A stretch of DNA of 64,000 nucleotides from JACDAN01 sp963801855 (GTDB lineage Bacteria; Actinomycetota; Thermoleophilia; Gaiellales; Gaiellaceae). Position numbers and translations under genes: made by a program. Of the stretch, positions 20,530 to 32,169 are shown piece after piece. The notes beneath the pieces were generated by a model. That model saw only the letters and a program-made list of their open reading frames with translations, made no database searches and had not been told where the DNA came from. Location: the NCBI GenBank assembly GCA_963801855.1, contig CAWDGK010000004.1, positions 1-64,000 of the forward strand. The letters are read 5' to 3'. The first letter of the stretch is position 1. The number at the start of each line of letters is the position of its first letter.

Positions 20530-23500
20530 GTGGTGAGCCGGGGGGCTGACTTCAACTTGCGGCGGGCGATGCTCGTGCTGGCGCTTGGGCTGGGCGTACT
20601 CGTGCCGGCCGCGCCTGCAGCGGCCGCCACGTTGCAGCCCAACTTCCAGGAGTCGACGGTCTTCTCGGGGCTCACGAACCCGACGACCATGCGGTTTGCC
20701 TCCGACGGCCGCGTGTTCGTCGCCGAGAAGAACGGTCGCGTCAAGACGTTCGACAGCCTGAACGACGGCACGGCGACGACGACGGTCGACCTGAGCACGA
20801 ACACCTACAACTTCTGGGACCGCGGGATGCTCGGGATGGCAATCGACCCGAACTACCCGTCCGAGCGCTTCCTCTACGTGTTGTACGCGTACGACGCGGC
20901 GATCGGCGCGCTGGCCCCCAGGTGGGGCACGCCGGGCGTCCTCTCGGATCCCTGCCCGACTCCGCCAGGCGCCACGGCTGACGGCTGCGTGGTCAGCGGC
21001 CGCTTGTCGCGAATCCCGCTCGGGACGAACGGCGTTGCCAACGGGCCCGAGCAGGTGCTCATCGAGGACTGGTGCCAGCAGTACCCGAGTCACTCCGTCG
21101 GCCAGCTCGCATTCGGCTCGGACGGTGCCCTCTACGTGAGCGGAGGCGACGGGGCGAGCTTCAACTTCACAGACTGGGGCCAGGACGGCAACCCGGTCAA
21201 CCCGTGCGGGGACCCGCCCGGGCCGCCGGGGACGAATCTGACACCGCCGACGGCCGAGGGAGGTGCGCTCCGGAGCCAGGATCTGCGCACGTCGGCTGAC
21301 CCGGTCTCGCTCGACGGGACCGTGATTCGCATCGACAAGAACACGGGCGCCGCCTTCCCCGGCAATCCGCTCGGCTTCAGCTCCGATGCGAACGCCCGGC
21401 GCATCGTCGCCCAGGGCCTGCGAAATCCCTTCCGGTTGACAGTCCGCCCCGGCACGAACGACGTCTGGGTCGGGGACGTGGGCTGGAACAACTGGGAAGA
21501 GGTCAACCGCCTCGGACCGGTGGCCGATCTGACCGTCGACAACTTCGGCTGGCCTTGCTACGAGGGCACAGGCCGCCAGAGCGGGTACGACGGCGCGAAT
21601 CTCAACATCTGCGAGAACCTCTACGCGGCCGGCTCCACCGCGCACCGCCAGCCGCACTACACCTACAGCCACAGCGCTCTCGTCGTCAACGGCGAGACCT
21701 GTCCGACCGGCGGATCGTCGATCGCCGGCATGACCTTCTACAACGGCGGCAACTATCCGGCGAGCTACCTCGGCGCGCTCTTCTTCGCCGACTACTCGAG
21801 GGACTGCATCTGGGCGATGCTTCCAGTCGCCGGAGGTAGCGGGCTACCCGACGCCAACAGCCGACAGACCTTCGTGGCACAGGCATCCAATCCGGTCGAT
21901 CTCCAGACCGGTCCGAACGGGGACGTCTTCTATGCCGACTTCGACGGCGGGACGATCAAGCGGATCCGCTTCCTCGGCTCGAACAACGCTCCGGTCGCGG
22001 TCGCCTCGGCCACTCCGACGGGCGGCCCCGTTCCGCTCACGGTCAACTTCAGTGGCACGTCGTCCACCGACGCGGACGGGCAGCCACTCTCGTACACGTG
22101 GGACCTGAACGGCGACGGAACGTACGGCGACTCGACGTTCGCGCAGCCCTCGTTCACGTACACGGTCTCGGGCAGCTACACGGCCCGCCTGCGCGTGACC
22201 GACAGCCTCGGCGCCTCGGACACCGACGAGGTGACGATCAACGCGAATGCCAGCACGCCTCCCTCGGCGTCGATCCTCTCGCCGACGAGCTCCCTGAACT
22301 GGAAGGTCGGCGACACCGTGAGCTTCAGCGGCCGGGCGACGGACGCCGAGGACGGAACCTTGCCCGGAACGGCGCTGTCCTGGTCGCTGCTCCTCCACCA
22401 CTGCCCGTCCACGTGCCACCAGCACACGATCCAGGACTTCGTGAACACGCCGGGCGGCTCGTTCATCGCCCCGGATCACGAGTACCCGTCGTACCTCGAG
22501 CTGAGGCTGACTGCGAGAGACTCGAGCGGAGTCACGGACACCGAGAGCGTCCTCCTGCAGCCTCAGACGGTGAACCTGACGTTCGACACCGCGCCCCAGG
22601 GACTTCAGATCGCGGTCGGAGGACAGCAGGGCCCGACGCCGTTGACGCGCACGGTCATCGTCGGCTCGGCGAACACCGTGAGCGGGATCTCGCCTCAGGC
22701 GTCCATCTCGCGCACGTACGCCTTCGGCTCGTGGTCCGACGGAGGCGCGCAGACGCACACGATTCTCGCCCCGGCTGCGTCCACGACCTACACCGCGACC
22801 TACATCGACACGGGGCCGGCTCCGCCCGACGGCCTCGTCGCCGCGTATGCGTTCGAGGAGGGGAACGGCACGACGACCGGGGACGCCTCGGCGCACGTCA
22901 ATCCAGGCACCCTCGAGGGAGGCACGTCGTGGTCCGCCTCCGGCAAGTACGGTGGCGCGCTCTTCTTCGACGGCGTGAACGACGCGGTCCGGATCGAGGA
23001 CTCCGCCTCCCTGGACCTGACTGCCGGGATGACGCTCGAGGCCTGGGTCCGCCCGGCTTCGCTCGTCTCGTGGCGCACCGTGCTGATGAAGGAGCAGCCG
23101 ACATCGCTTTCCTACGCGCTCTACGCCAATTCGAACACGAACATCCCCGTCACCGAGGCGTACATCGGCGGGGCGGTTCGCCGAGCTTCGGGCGGAGGGC
23201 AGATCCCGATCGATTCGTGGACTCACCTGACGGGCACCTACGACGGCACTGTCATCCGCACGTACGTCAACGGGGTGCAGGTCGGATCGTCCACTCGCGC
23301 CGGTGGAATCACCACCTCGACGAGCCCGCTCCGGATCGGCGGGAACACCGTCTGGCCCGAGTGGTTCCACGGGCTGATCGACGACGTCCGCATCTACAAC
23401 CGCGCACTGAGCGCGACGGAGATCCAGGCAGACATGAACACGCCGACGATCCCGCCGCCGCCGAGCGACACGGAGCCGCCGAGTGCTCCCACGAACGTGA

Positions 23501-26500
23501 CGGCCGCCGGCACCTTCGGGCAGGTTCAGCTGAACTGGACGGCCGCGACCGACAACGTGGGAGTCGTTCGGTACAACGTCCACCGCAGCACGGTCGCCTC
23601 GTTCCTCCCGAACCAGGAGAACCGCGTCGCTCAGGTGGTCGGCGCTACCAGCCACCTGGATGCGCCGCTCGCGCCCGGCGTCTACTTCTACAAGATCGTG
23701 GCCGAGGACGGTGCCGGGCTGCTCGGGCCGCCCTCGAACGCCGCGAGCGGGACGGTGCCGGCCGACTCACAGGCCCCGTCGGCTCCGGCGAACCTGGCGG
23801 CTGCGCTCCAGACCGGGAACAACGTTGCGCTCAGCTGGCTCGCCTCCACTGACAACGTCGGGCGTCACGAGGTACAACGTCCACCGCTCGACGACGGCAG
23901 GATTCACGCCGGCACTCGGAAACCGGATCGCCCAGCCGACCGCGGCGAACTACACCGACCCGGCGCTCAACCCGGGGACCTACTACTACGCGGTGACCGC
24001 GCAGGATGCGGCCAACAACGTCAGCGCTGCCTCGAACGAGGCGACTGTGACGATCAACGCGCCGCCTCCGCCGCCACCGCCGCCGCCGTCGCTCGTCGCG
24101 GCCTACTCGTTCGACGAAGGCGCCGGCGCGAACGCCAACGACCTCAGCGGGAACGCCAACCACGGCACGCTGAACGGCCCGGCCTGGACCGTGGGCCGCT
24201 TCGGCCAGGGGCTCTCATTCGACGGCGTGGACGACGTCGTGTCGGCCGCCGACTCGAACTCGCTCGACCTGACGACCGGGATGACGCTCGAGGCCTGGGT
24301 CAAGCCCACCGCCGGAGGAAGCGCGTGGCGCACCGCGATCTTCAAGGAGCGCACGGGGAACATGGTGTACTCGCTCTACTCGAAGCGGAACACCGACCTG
24401 CCGATCGGCGAGATCACCGTCGGCACGACGACCGTGAAGGCAACGACGGGCACCACGGGCCTGGCCCAGAACGCCTGGTCACACCTCGCTCTGACGTACG
24501 ACGGAACCAATCTCCGGCTCTTCGTCAACGGCGCGCAGGCCGCTCTGACCGTCACGTCCGGGAACATCGCCACGTCCACGGGGCTGCTGAAGATCGGCGG
24601 CAACGGGATCTGGGGCGAGCCGTTCCAGGGGGTCATCGACGAGGTCCGCATCTACAACCGCGCACTGAGCGAAGCGGAGCTCGTCGCCGACATGAACACG
24701 AGCGTCGGGGTGCCCGACACCGTGCCGCCGACTGCGCCCACGGCCTTCCAGACGACCAGCTCCACGGCGACGTCGATCTCTACCTCGTGGACCGCCTCGA
24801 CCGACAACGTGGGCGTGGCGGGCTACCGGCTCTTCCGGAACGGCGTCGAGGTGGGCATCACCACGACGACGAGCCACACCTTCGGCGCGCTCACCTGCGG
24901 CAGCGTCCAGAACCTGGGCGTCGAGGCCTACGACTTCTCGAACCGCACTTCGGCGAGGACGACCCTGAGCGCCTCCACAGCCGACTGCGACGTCACTCCA
25001 CCGACCGTTGCGGTGACGGCGCCCGGATCCGGGGCGACGGTTTCAGGCTCGACCGTGAACGTGGCCGCCACGGCCGGCGACAACGACTCGGTCTCGGGTG
25101 TGCAGTTCCTCGTCGACGGCCAGCCGCTCGGTGCAGAGGACACGACTGCGCCGTACGCGGTCAACTGGAACAGCTGGGGCCATTCCAACGGAGCGCACAC
25201 GGTCACGGCTCGGGCGCGCGACGCTTCGAACAACCTTCAGACCTCCGTCGGAGTGGCGGTCACCGTCTCCAACATCGGTTCGCCACCGTCGCCTGGGCTC
25301 GTCGCCTCCTACGGCTTCGACGAGGGCTCCGGGAACACCACGGCCGACTCGACCGGCAACGGCAACCACGGCGCGCTCAACGGGCCGAGCTGGACGATCG
25401 GCCGTTTCGGACAGGCTCTGAGCTTCGACGGCGTCAACGACCGCGTCCAGATCCCGGACTCGGCCACCCTCGACCTCACGAGCGGAATGACGCTCGAGGC
25501 CTGGGTGAAGCCGGTCGCGACTGGTACCGCGTGGCGGACCGTGGCGTTCAAGCACCGCACCGGGAACATGGTCTACGTGCTCTATGGCAACCGGAACACC
25601 GGCGTGCCGAACGCCGAGGTGACGACCGGCACGACCTCGGTGAAGGCCGTCAACGGCACCGCCGGCCTGCCCGCGAACGTCTGGTCGCACCTTGCCGGTA
25701 CCTACGACGGGACAACCCTTCGCCTGTACGTCAACGGGACACAAGTCGGCTCGCTCGCGACGACCGGCGCGATCGCGCTCTCGACCGGCGAGCTCTGGAT
25801 CGGCGGCAACTCGGTCTGGAGTGAGTGGTTCAACGGCGCGATCGACGAGTTGCGGGTCTACAACCGAGCCCTGTCCGCGGCCGACATCCAGGTCGACATG
25901 ACCCGGGCTGCGGCGCCCGACACCGACGCGCCGGGAATCGTCTCGATCACTCCGGCCGACGGGGCCACGAACTTCGGCGTCGGAAGCACGGTTACGGCGA
26001 CCTTCGACGAGGCGATGGATCCGGCGACGATCACGAACTCGACCGTCCAGCTGCGCACGGCGGGTGGCGCGCTCGTCGGGGCCACCGTCGCCTACGACGC
26101 TCTGAACGGGCGCGCGACGCTGACTCCCGGCGCGCCGCTGGCATTCGACTCGACCTACACGGCCACGGTCAAGGGTGGGGCTGCCGGCGTCAAGGATCTC
26201 GCCGGTAACCCGCTCGCCGCCGATCGAGTCTGGAGCTTCCTGACGGCACCGCCGCCGCCGCCGATCGCGGTCGTCTCGGCGGCGGGGAACAGGTTCGGCG
26301 CCTATGCCGTCGAGATGCTGAAGGCCGAAGGGCTGAACGCCGTCGACGGCATCGACGTCAGCACCCTGAACGCGGCGGCGCTCGCGGGCCGCGACGTGGT
26401 CGTGCTCGGTGAGAGCGCGCTCACGGCCGCACAGGTCACTGCGCTCACGAACTGGGTCAACGGCGGCGGCAACCTGATCGCGCTTCGTCCCGACAAGCAG

Positions 26501-27998
26501 CTGGCCGGCCTCCTGGGGCTGACAGACCAGGCTTCGACCCTGTCCGAGGCGTACATGCGAATCGACACGACCCCCGGCTCGCCCGGAGCCGGCCTGACGG
26601 GCGTGAGCATGCAGTTCCACGGCACCGCCGACAGGTACGCGCTGAACGGCGCGTCGTCGATCGCAGCGCTCTACAGCAACGCGTCCACGGCGACGGCCAA
26701 TCCGGCTCTCACCCTCCGGAGTGTCGGCTCGAGCGGAGGCCAGGCGGCAGCGTTCACCTACGACCTCGCCCGCTCCATCGTCTATACGCGCCAGGGGAAC
26801 CCGGCCTGGGCGGGACAGAATCGCGACGGGATCGGCCCCGCACGCCCGAACGACCTCTACTTCGGGAACATGGTCGGTGACCCGCAGCCCGACTGGCTCG
26901 ACACGCAGAAGATCGCGATCCCGCAGGCAGACGAGCAGCAGCGCCTCCTCGCGAACCTCGTGCTCTCGATGAGCCGCGACAGGATGCCGATCCCGCGGTT
27001 CTGGTACTTCCCCCGGGACGAGAAGGCCGTCGTCGTCATGACGGGCGACGACCACGCCGAGGGCGGGACGGCCGGCCGCTTCGACGACTACAAGGCCGTG
27101 AGCCCGCCCGGGTGCTCGCTCGCCGACTGGGAGTGCATCCGCGGCACGTCGTACATCTACACAGCCAGCCCGTTGACGAGCGCCCAGGCCGCCGGGTATC
27201 ACGCGGATGGCTTCGAGATCGCCTTGCACCCGAGCACGTCCTGCTCGAACAACACCCAGTCGCAGCTGAACGCGGACATCCGCGACCAGCTGGCTGCCTG
27301 GAGGGCGAAGTACGCGAGTGTCCCGGCGCCGCGCACGAGTAGGACGCACTGCGTGGCCTGGAGCGACTGGGCGTCGCAGCCGAAGGTCGAGCTCACCCAC
27401 GGGCTCCGGCTCGACACGAACTACTACCACTACCCGAGCGGCTGGATCGGGGACAAGCCCGGCTTCATGACCGGCTCGGGAATCCCGATGCGCTTCGCCG
27501 ATCTCGACGGCACCACGATCGACGTCTGGCAGGCCCACACGCACATGAACGACGAGGCCAGCCAGGTCTACCCGCTGACCTCGAATGCCCTGCTCGACGC
27601 CGCCATCGGTTCCAGACGGCTACTACGGGGCGTTCACGGTCAACATGCACACGGACTTCAATCCGTGGCCCGATTCGGACGCGATCGTGGCCTCGGCCCA
27701 GTCGCGCGGTGTCCCGGTCGTCACAGCGGACCAGCTTCTCACCTGGGTCGACGGGCGGGATCAGTCGACGTTCACGTCGTTCAGCTGGAGTGGAGGCACT
27801 CTGGGCTTCACGCTGCGGCCGGGAACCGGCTCACGCGGCCTGCGCGCGATGCTGCCGCGCACGACGACGGGCGGCACGCTGAGCTCGATCACCCGCGACG
27901 GGGTCTCGGTTCCCTTCTCGACCCAGACGGTCAAGGGCTTCGAGTACGCGGTCTTCGATGGCCAGAACGGCCGGTATTCGGCCAATTACGGCCCCTGA
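20530..27998 (+). CDS. Giant secreted protein: GSDH propeller, PKD, Ig-like, 3 LamG, FN3s, Big_5, deacetylase-like C-terminus; two frameshifts
   Basis: About 2490 aa. Start GTG 20530/20533 is preferred over GTG 20476 because it places the signal peptide (RRAMLVLALGLGVLVPAAPA) near the N-terminus. Order: glucose/sorbosone-dehydrogenase-type beta-propeller (20640-21970, FVAEKNGRVKTF, GLRNPFRL, VGWNNWEEVN); PKD (21985-22245); Ig-like/repeat region (22260-22800); LamG (22820-23440); two FN3 (23465-24055); LamG (24085-24705); FN3 (24720-24985); Ig-like (24990-25275); LamG (25295-25905); SbsA/Big_5 (25925-26250); a GATase-like region (26265-27000); and a C-terminal region with MTGDDHAEGG, FEIALHPSTSC and VWQAHTHMND resembling polysaccharide deacetylases. 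The frame changes near 23866 and 27608 inside otherwise continuous domains. Likely a cell-surface sugar-oxidising/deacetylating enzyme with several glycan-binding modules; activity unproven. Confidence 0.8.
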
Positions 27999-28112
27999 CC
28001 GCCCCTCTCACCTAACCCGTCGGCTAGGTACCCGCCGCGAGGTTGGTTTCCCAGTTCTGGCCTATGAACGGCCGTTTTCCCTGCCTAGTCTCAGGGTGGA
28101 GGAAGTGGGACA

Positions 28113-29640
28113 TTGAGCGTCAACGCAGCGGCAGAAGCAGTTCCGAGCGCGGTCGGCGCGCGGACGCTCGAGATCCTCGAGCGCCGGCGCACGTCGCCGT
28201 TCAAGCGCCGAGGCCGGCTCGTCCGTGCCGCGTTGCTCGTGGCGGACCTCGTCGGTCTGACGCTTGCGTTCGTCATCACAGAGATCTCGATCGGAAGCGT
28301 CGGGCCGAACGACACGGTCAGCGTGGGCACCGAGACGATCCTCTTCGTCGCCAGCCTCCCGCTGTGGGCGATCGTCGCCAAGCTCTACCGCCTCTACGAC
28401 CACGACGACGAGCGCACCGACCACACGACGCTCGAGGATCTCGTCGGCGTCTTCCACCTCGTCACGGTCGGCACCTGGCTCGTGGTCGGCGGCGGCTGGC
28501 TGCTCGGTCTCGCCGATCCGAAGATCGGGAAGCTGATGACGCTTCTGGGTCCTCGCGATCGCGCTTGTCACCGGTCGCGCGCGGCTCGGCCCGGGCGCTG
28601 ACCCGGCGCCAGCTCCTCCTACCTGCAGAACACGGTCATCGTCGGCGCCGGCGACGTCGGCCAGCTCGTCGCGCGCAAGTTCCTCCAGCACCGCGAGTAC
28701 GGGATCAACCTGGTCGGCTTCGTCGACGCCGAGCCGCGCGAGCTGCGCGCCGACCTCGGACGACGTGCCGGTCCTCGGCCCGGCCGAGCGAGCTGCCCGA
28801 GCTCGTCGACCAGCTCGACGTCGAGCGCGTCGTCGTCGCCTTCTCGAGCGACTCGCACGACCAGACACGCTCGAGCTCGTCCGGGCGGCTCGCGAGCTCG
28901 ACATCCAGATCGACATCGTCCCGCGCCTCTTCGAGCGTCGTCGGCCCGCACGTGAAGGTCCACACGGTCGAGGGCCTGCCGCTCGTCGGCCTCCCGCCGG
29001 TCGAAGCGCTTCCCGTTCTCGCGGCCGCTGAAGCGGGTGATCGACGTCGCCGGCGCGCTCCTCGGGCTCGCTCTTGCGGCGCCGCTCTTCGCCTTCACCG
29101 CGTGGCGGATCAGGCGCGACTCGCCCGGTCCGGTCTTCTTCCGCCAGACGCGGCTCGGCCAGGGCATGCGGCCGTTCACGATCCTCAAGTTCCGGACGAT
29201 GCACGTCGACGCCGACGACGCGGCGCACCGCGAGTACATCAAGCAGACGATGAGCTCGACGCGCCGCGCCGGCCGAGAACGGCCTCTACAAGCTCGAGCG
29301 CGCCGACGCGATCACGCACGTTCGGCCGCTGGCTGCGCAGGACGAGCCTCGACGAGCTGCCGCAGCTGCTCAACGTGCTCCGCGGCGACATGTCGCTCGT
29401 CGGCCCGCGGCCCTGCCTCCCGTACGAGACCGAGCACTTCGCGCCGCACCACTTCGAGCGCTTCCGTCGTCCCGCGGGCATCACGGGCCTCTGGCAGGTG
29501 ACCGCGCGCGCCCACTCCACCTTCGGCGAGGCGCTCGACATGGACGTCGCCTACGCCCGCAGCTGGTCGCTCGGGCTCGACCTCTGGCTGCTCCTGCGGA
29601 CGCCGCTGCACGTGCTTCGCGCGACGGGGAACGACGCTGA
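28113..29640 (+). CDS. WbaP/CpsE-type polyprenyl-phosphate sugar-1-phosphate transferase; several frameshifts
   Basis: TTG 28113 follows a GGTGGAGG ribosome site. The N-terminal third has transmembrane helices (ALLVADLVGLTLAFVI; ILFVASLPLWAIVAKLYRL), then a Rossmann-like CoA_binding domain (NTVIVGAGDVGQLVARKFL) and the C-terminal bacterial sugar transferase domain: VFFRQTRLGQGMRPFTILKF, RTSLDELPQLLNVLRGDMSL and VGPRPCLPYE. These are the catalytic signatures of the enzymes that start lipid-linked polysaccharide synthesis. Indels interrupt the frame near 28545, 28615, 28760-28870, 28930, 29030, 29265 and 29310. The repaired length of about 505 aa is normal for the family. This is the committing step for the glycan locus. 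Confidence 0.88.
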
Positions 29641-30677
29641 CTGCCCGTCGGCGTCGCCGTCGTCGGGCTCGGCTACTGGGGCCCGAACCTCGTCCGCAAC
29701 CTCCACGAGCTCGCCGACGCCGAGCCGTCGGTCGTCTGCGACCTGCGCCCGGATGCGCTCGCCACGATCGCGCGCCGCTACCCGGCGGTCGCGCACGACC
29801 ACGGAGTTCGCGGACGTGCTCGCCGACCCCGACGATCGAGGCGGTCGTCGATCGCGACGCCGGTCTCCACGCCACTATCGCGCTCGCCGGCGCGCGCGCT
29901 CGAGGCCGGCAAGCACGTCTTCGTCGAGAAGCCGCTCGCGGCCTCGCTCCGACGAGGCGCTCGAGCTGATCGAGCTCGCGGACGCAGCGCGGCCTCGTGC
30001 TGATGCCGGGCCACACGTTCCTCTACAGCCCGCCGGTGCAGATCGATCCGCGACGCTGATCGCGTCCGGCGAGCTCGGCGAGATCTACTTCATCTCGACG
30101 AGCCGCGTGAACCTCGGCCTGCACCAGTCCGACGTCAGCGTCGTCTGGGATCTCGGCCCGCACGACTTCTCGATCCTGCGCTACTGGCTCGACGAGACGC
30201 CGACGCACGCGAGCGCGCTCAGCCGCAGCTGCGTGATCCCGGACATCCCGGACGTCGCCTTCATCAACCTCGAGTTCCCGTCCGGCACGATCGCCCACGT
30301 CGAGCTCTCCTGGCTCGCGCCGAGCAAGCTGCGCCGGACGACGATCGTCGGCTCGGAGAAGATGGTCGTCTACGACGACACGCGCACCGAGCCGGTGCGC
30401 GTCTTCGACTCCGGCGTCACGCTCCGCGACCCCGAGACCTTCGGCGAGTACCAGCTCACCTACCGCACCGGCGACATCGTCTCGCCGCACATCGAGGTCG
30501 CCGAGCCGCTCGCGCTCGAGCTCGAGGACTTCGTCCGCGCGATCAACACCGGATCGACGCCCACGCTCTTCGCGCGAGCTCGGCCTCGAGGTCGTCCGAA
30601 TGATCGAGGCGGTGGACGTGTCGCTGGAGCAGAACGGCGCCAAGGTCGAAGTCGGCGCCGATCGGAGCCTGGTGTGA
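29641..30677 (+). CDS. Gfo/Idh/MocA-family nucleotide-sugar dehydrogenase; several frameshifts
   Basis: The reading frame begins immediately after the previous stop with VGVAVVGLGYWGPNLVRNLH, the NAD(P)-binding glycine motif; CTG 29641 is the only nearby candidate start and may hide a sequence error. HVFVEKPLA is the conserved EKP motif; VWDLGPHDFSILRYWL carries the active-site His region. Indels occur between about 29800 and 30040 and near 30575. About 345 aa. The combination of WDLxPHD and the glycan context resembles WlbA-type UDP-sugar 3-dehydrogenases, which create the 3-keto group used by a DegT aminotransferase; the assignment beyond the superfamily is inference. Confidence 0.8.
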
Positions 30678-31849
30678 TCGAGGCCGCGCGGGAGGGTCGG
30701 CACGCGCCGCCGCTCCGCGCAGCACATCCTTTCGGGTTGACGCCGCTCGAGGTTGCCTCGGGTCTCGTCTTTGGCTTCACCCCGCCCGAGCCGATGCCGG
30801 CCGAACTGGAAGCGGGTTCGCCGGTGGAGGCCCTCGAGCAGGCGATCCTGCCTGCGCTCATGCGCCCGCCATGCCTGATCAGCTTCGGCGGCCGAGACTC
30901 GTCCATGATCCTCGCCGTCGCTGTCCGGCTCGCGCGCCGCGAGGGACTCGAGCTCCCAGTGCCGGCGACCAACCGGTTCCCCCGCATGGAGAGCCGCCAC
31001 GAGTCGGCCTGGCAGGAACGCGTGATCGTGCACCTCGGGCTGACCCAGTGGCTCCGTCTCGAGTTCACCGACGAGCTCGACGCGGTTGGGCCGATCGCTA
31101 TGCGGGCGCTTCGCAAGCACGGCCTGCTCGTGCCGTTCGACGCTCATTTCCACCTCCCACTCTTCGACGAGGCCTTCGGTGGCTCGCTCGTAACCGGCGT
31201 CGGCGGAGACGAGGCGCTGGGCATCCACCGGTGGTCGCGGGCCGAGCACGTCCTCGGAAAGGTCGCGCCGGTGCGGACGACATCGGTGTCGCGTCGAGGC
31301 GGTTCGCTCGACCTTCCCTGGCTCCAGCCGGCGACGCAGGAGGAAGCTCGCGCTCGCTGGGTGGCGACGATTGCATCCCAGCCCCTCCGTTGGCAGTTGC
31401 GCTTCGCCTGGTACCGGCGACTTCGCTCGATCCGGCTCAGCATCGACAGTCTCGACCGGCTCGCCTCCGATCACCGTGTGGAAACGCACCACCCGTTCGT
31501 CGACGCAGGATTTGCCGCGTCCGTCACCGGGCTGCCGAGAGAGCGATTCGTCGGTCGCGCGACGGCGATGAGAGAGCTGTTCGGCGATCTACTCCCGCTC
31601 GATCTGATGGCCAAGAGATCGAATTGCCATCACGACTTCGCGTTCTGGAACGAGCACAGCCGGCGCCTGGTCGATTCCTGGGACGGCGAGGGCGTCGACC
31701 CCGACCTCGTCGATCGAGAGTCGCTCCGCAAGGAATGGTCGCAGGCGAATCCCGACCCGAGGACGCTCTCGCTGCTCCAGTGCGTCGCGCTCGCGCGCGA
31801 GGCCCCTTCGGCCGTTCCGAGCCCGGCGAGCGCTTACGGCGTCGTCTAG
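30674..31849 (+). CDS. Asparagine-synthase-like ATP-PPi enzyme lacking the glutaminase domain
   Basis: GTG 30674 overlaps the previous stop, so translation is probably coupled. The 391-aa protein has the ATP-pyrophosphatase loop (CLISFGGRDSSMILAVAVRL, an SGGxDSS variant with FGGRDSS), TGVGGDEALGIHRWSR and the C-terminal HHPFVDAGFAASV region of the AsnB synthetase domain. The N-terminal Cys-dependent glutamine amidotransferase domain is absent, so free ammonia or another amine would be the nucleophile. Such truncated homologues adenylate a carboxylate and form an amide. In this locus it could amidate a uronic acid or an attached amino acid; inference only. Stop codons of this gene and convergent ebfC overlap at CTAG. 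Confidence 0.7.
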   Translation: MIEAAREGRHAPPLRAAHPFGLTPLEVASGLVFGFTPPEPMPAELEAGSPVEALEQAILPALMRPPCLISFGGRDSSMILAVAVRLARREGLELPVPATNRFPRMESRHESAWQERVIVHLGLTQWLRLEFTDELDAVGPIAMRALRKHGLLVPFDAHFHLPLFDEAFGGSLVTGVGGDEALGIHRWSRAEHVLGKVAPVRTTSVSRRGGSLDLPWLQPATQEEARARWVATIASQPLRWQLRFAWYRRLRSIRLSIDSLDRLASDHRVETHHPFVDAGFAASVTGLPRERFVGRATAMRELFGDLLPLDLMAKRSNCHHDFAFWNEHSRRLVDSWDGEGVDPDLVDRESLRKEWSQANPDPRTLSLLQCVALAREAPSAVPSPASAYGVV

Positions 31850-32169
31850 AGCCCGGGTAGGCCGAGCCCGCCGGCAAGCCCACCGAGACGCGATTGCGCA
31901 AGGTCGTTCGCCGACCGAAGCGCCTCGTTCACGGCGCCCACGATCATGTCTGCCAGCAGCTCCGGGTCTTCCGGGTCGATCGCCTCGGGTGCGATCTCGA
32001 TCTTCTCGATCTCGCCGGCCCCGTTCGCCGTCACCTTGACCGCGCCGCCTCCTGCGGAGGCGTCGACCGTCTCCGTCGCGAGCTCCTCCTGAACCTTGGC
32101 CATCTCGGTCTGCATCTGCTGGACCTGCTGCATCATCTTGTTGATGTCCATGCCGCCGGGACCGCTCAT
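31846..32169 (-). CDS. ebfC: YbaB/EbfC nucleoid-associated protein
   Basis: ATG 32169 gives 107 aa: MSGPGGMDINKMMQQVQQMQ, a helical Lys/Gln/Glu-rich stretch, the KVTANGAGEIEKIEI core and LADMIVGAVNEAL. This matches YbaB/EbfC dimeric DNA-binding proteins in length and sequence. It overlaps the dnaX stop by ATGA, reproducing the widespread dnaX-ebfC(-recR) arrangement; recR is not next here. Expected to bind DNA and influence nucleoid structure or recombination. Confidence 0.93.
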   Translation of the reverse strand: MSGPGGMDINKMMQQVQQMQTEMAKVQEELATETVDASAGGGAVKVTANGAGEIEKIEIAPEAIDPEDPELLADMIVGAVNEALRSANDLAQSRLGGLAGGLGLPGL

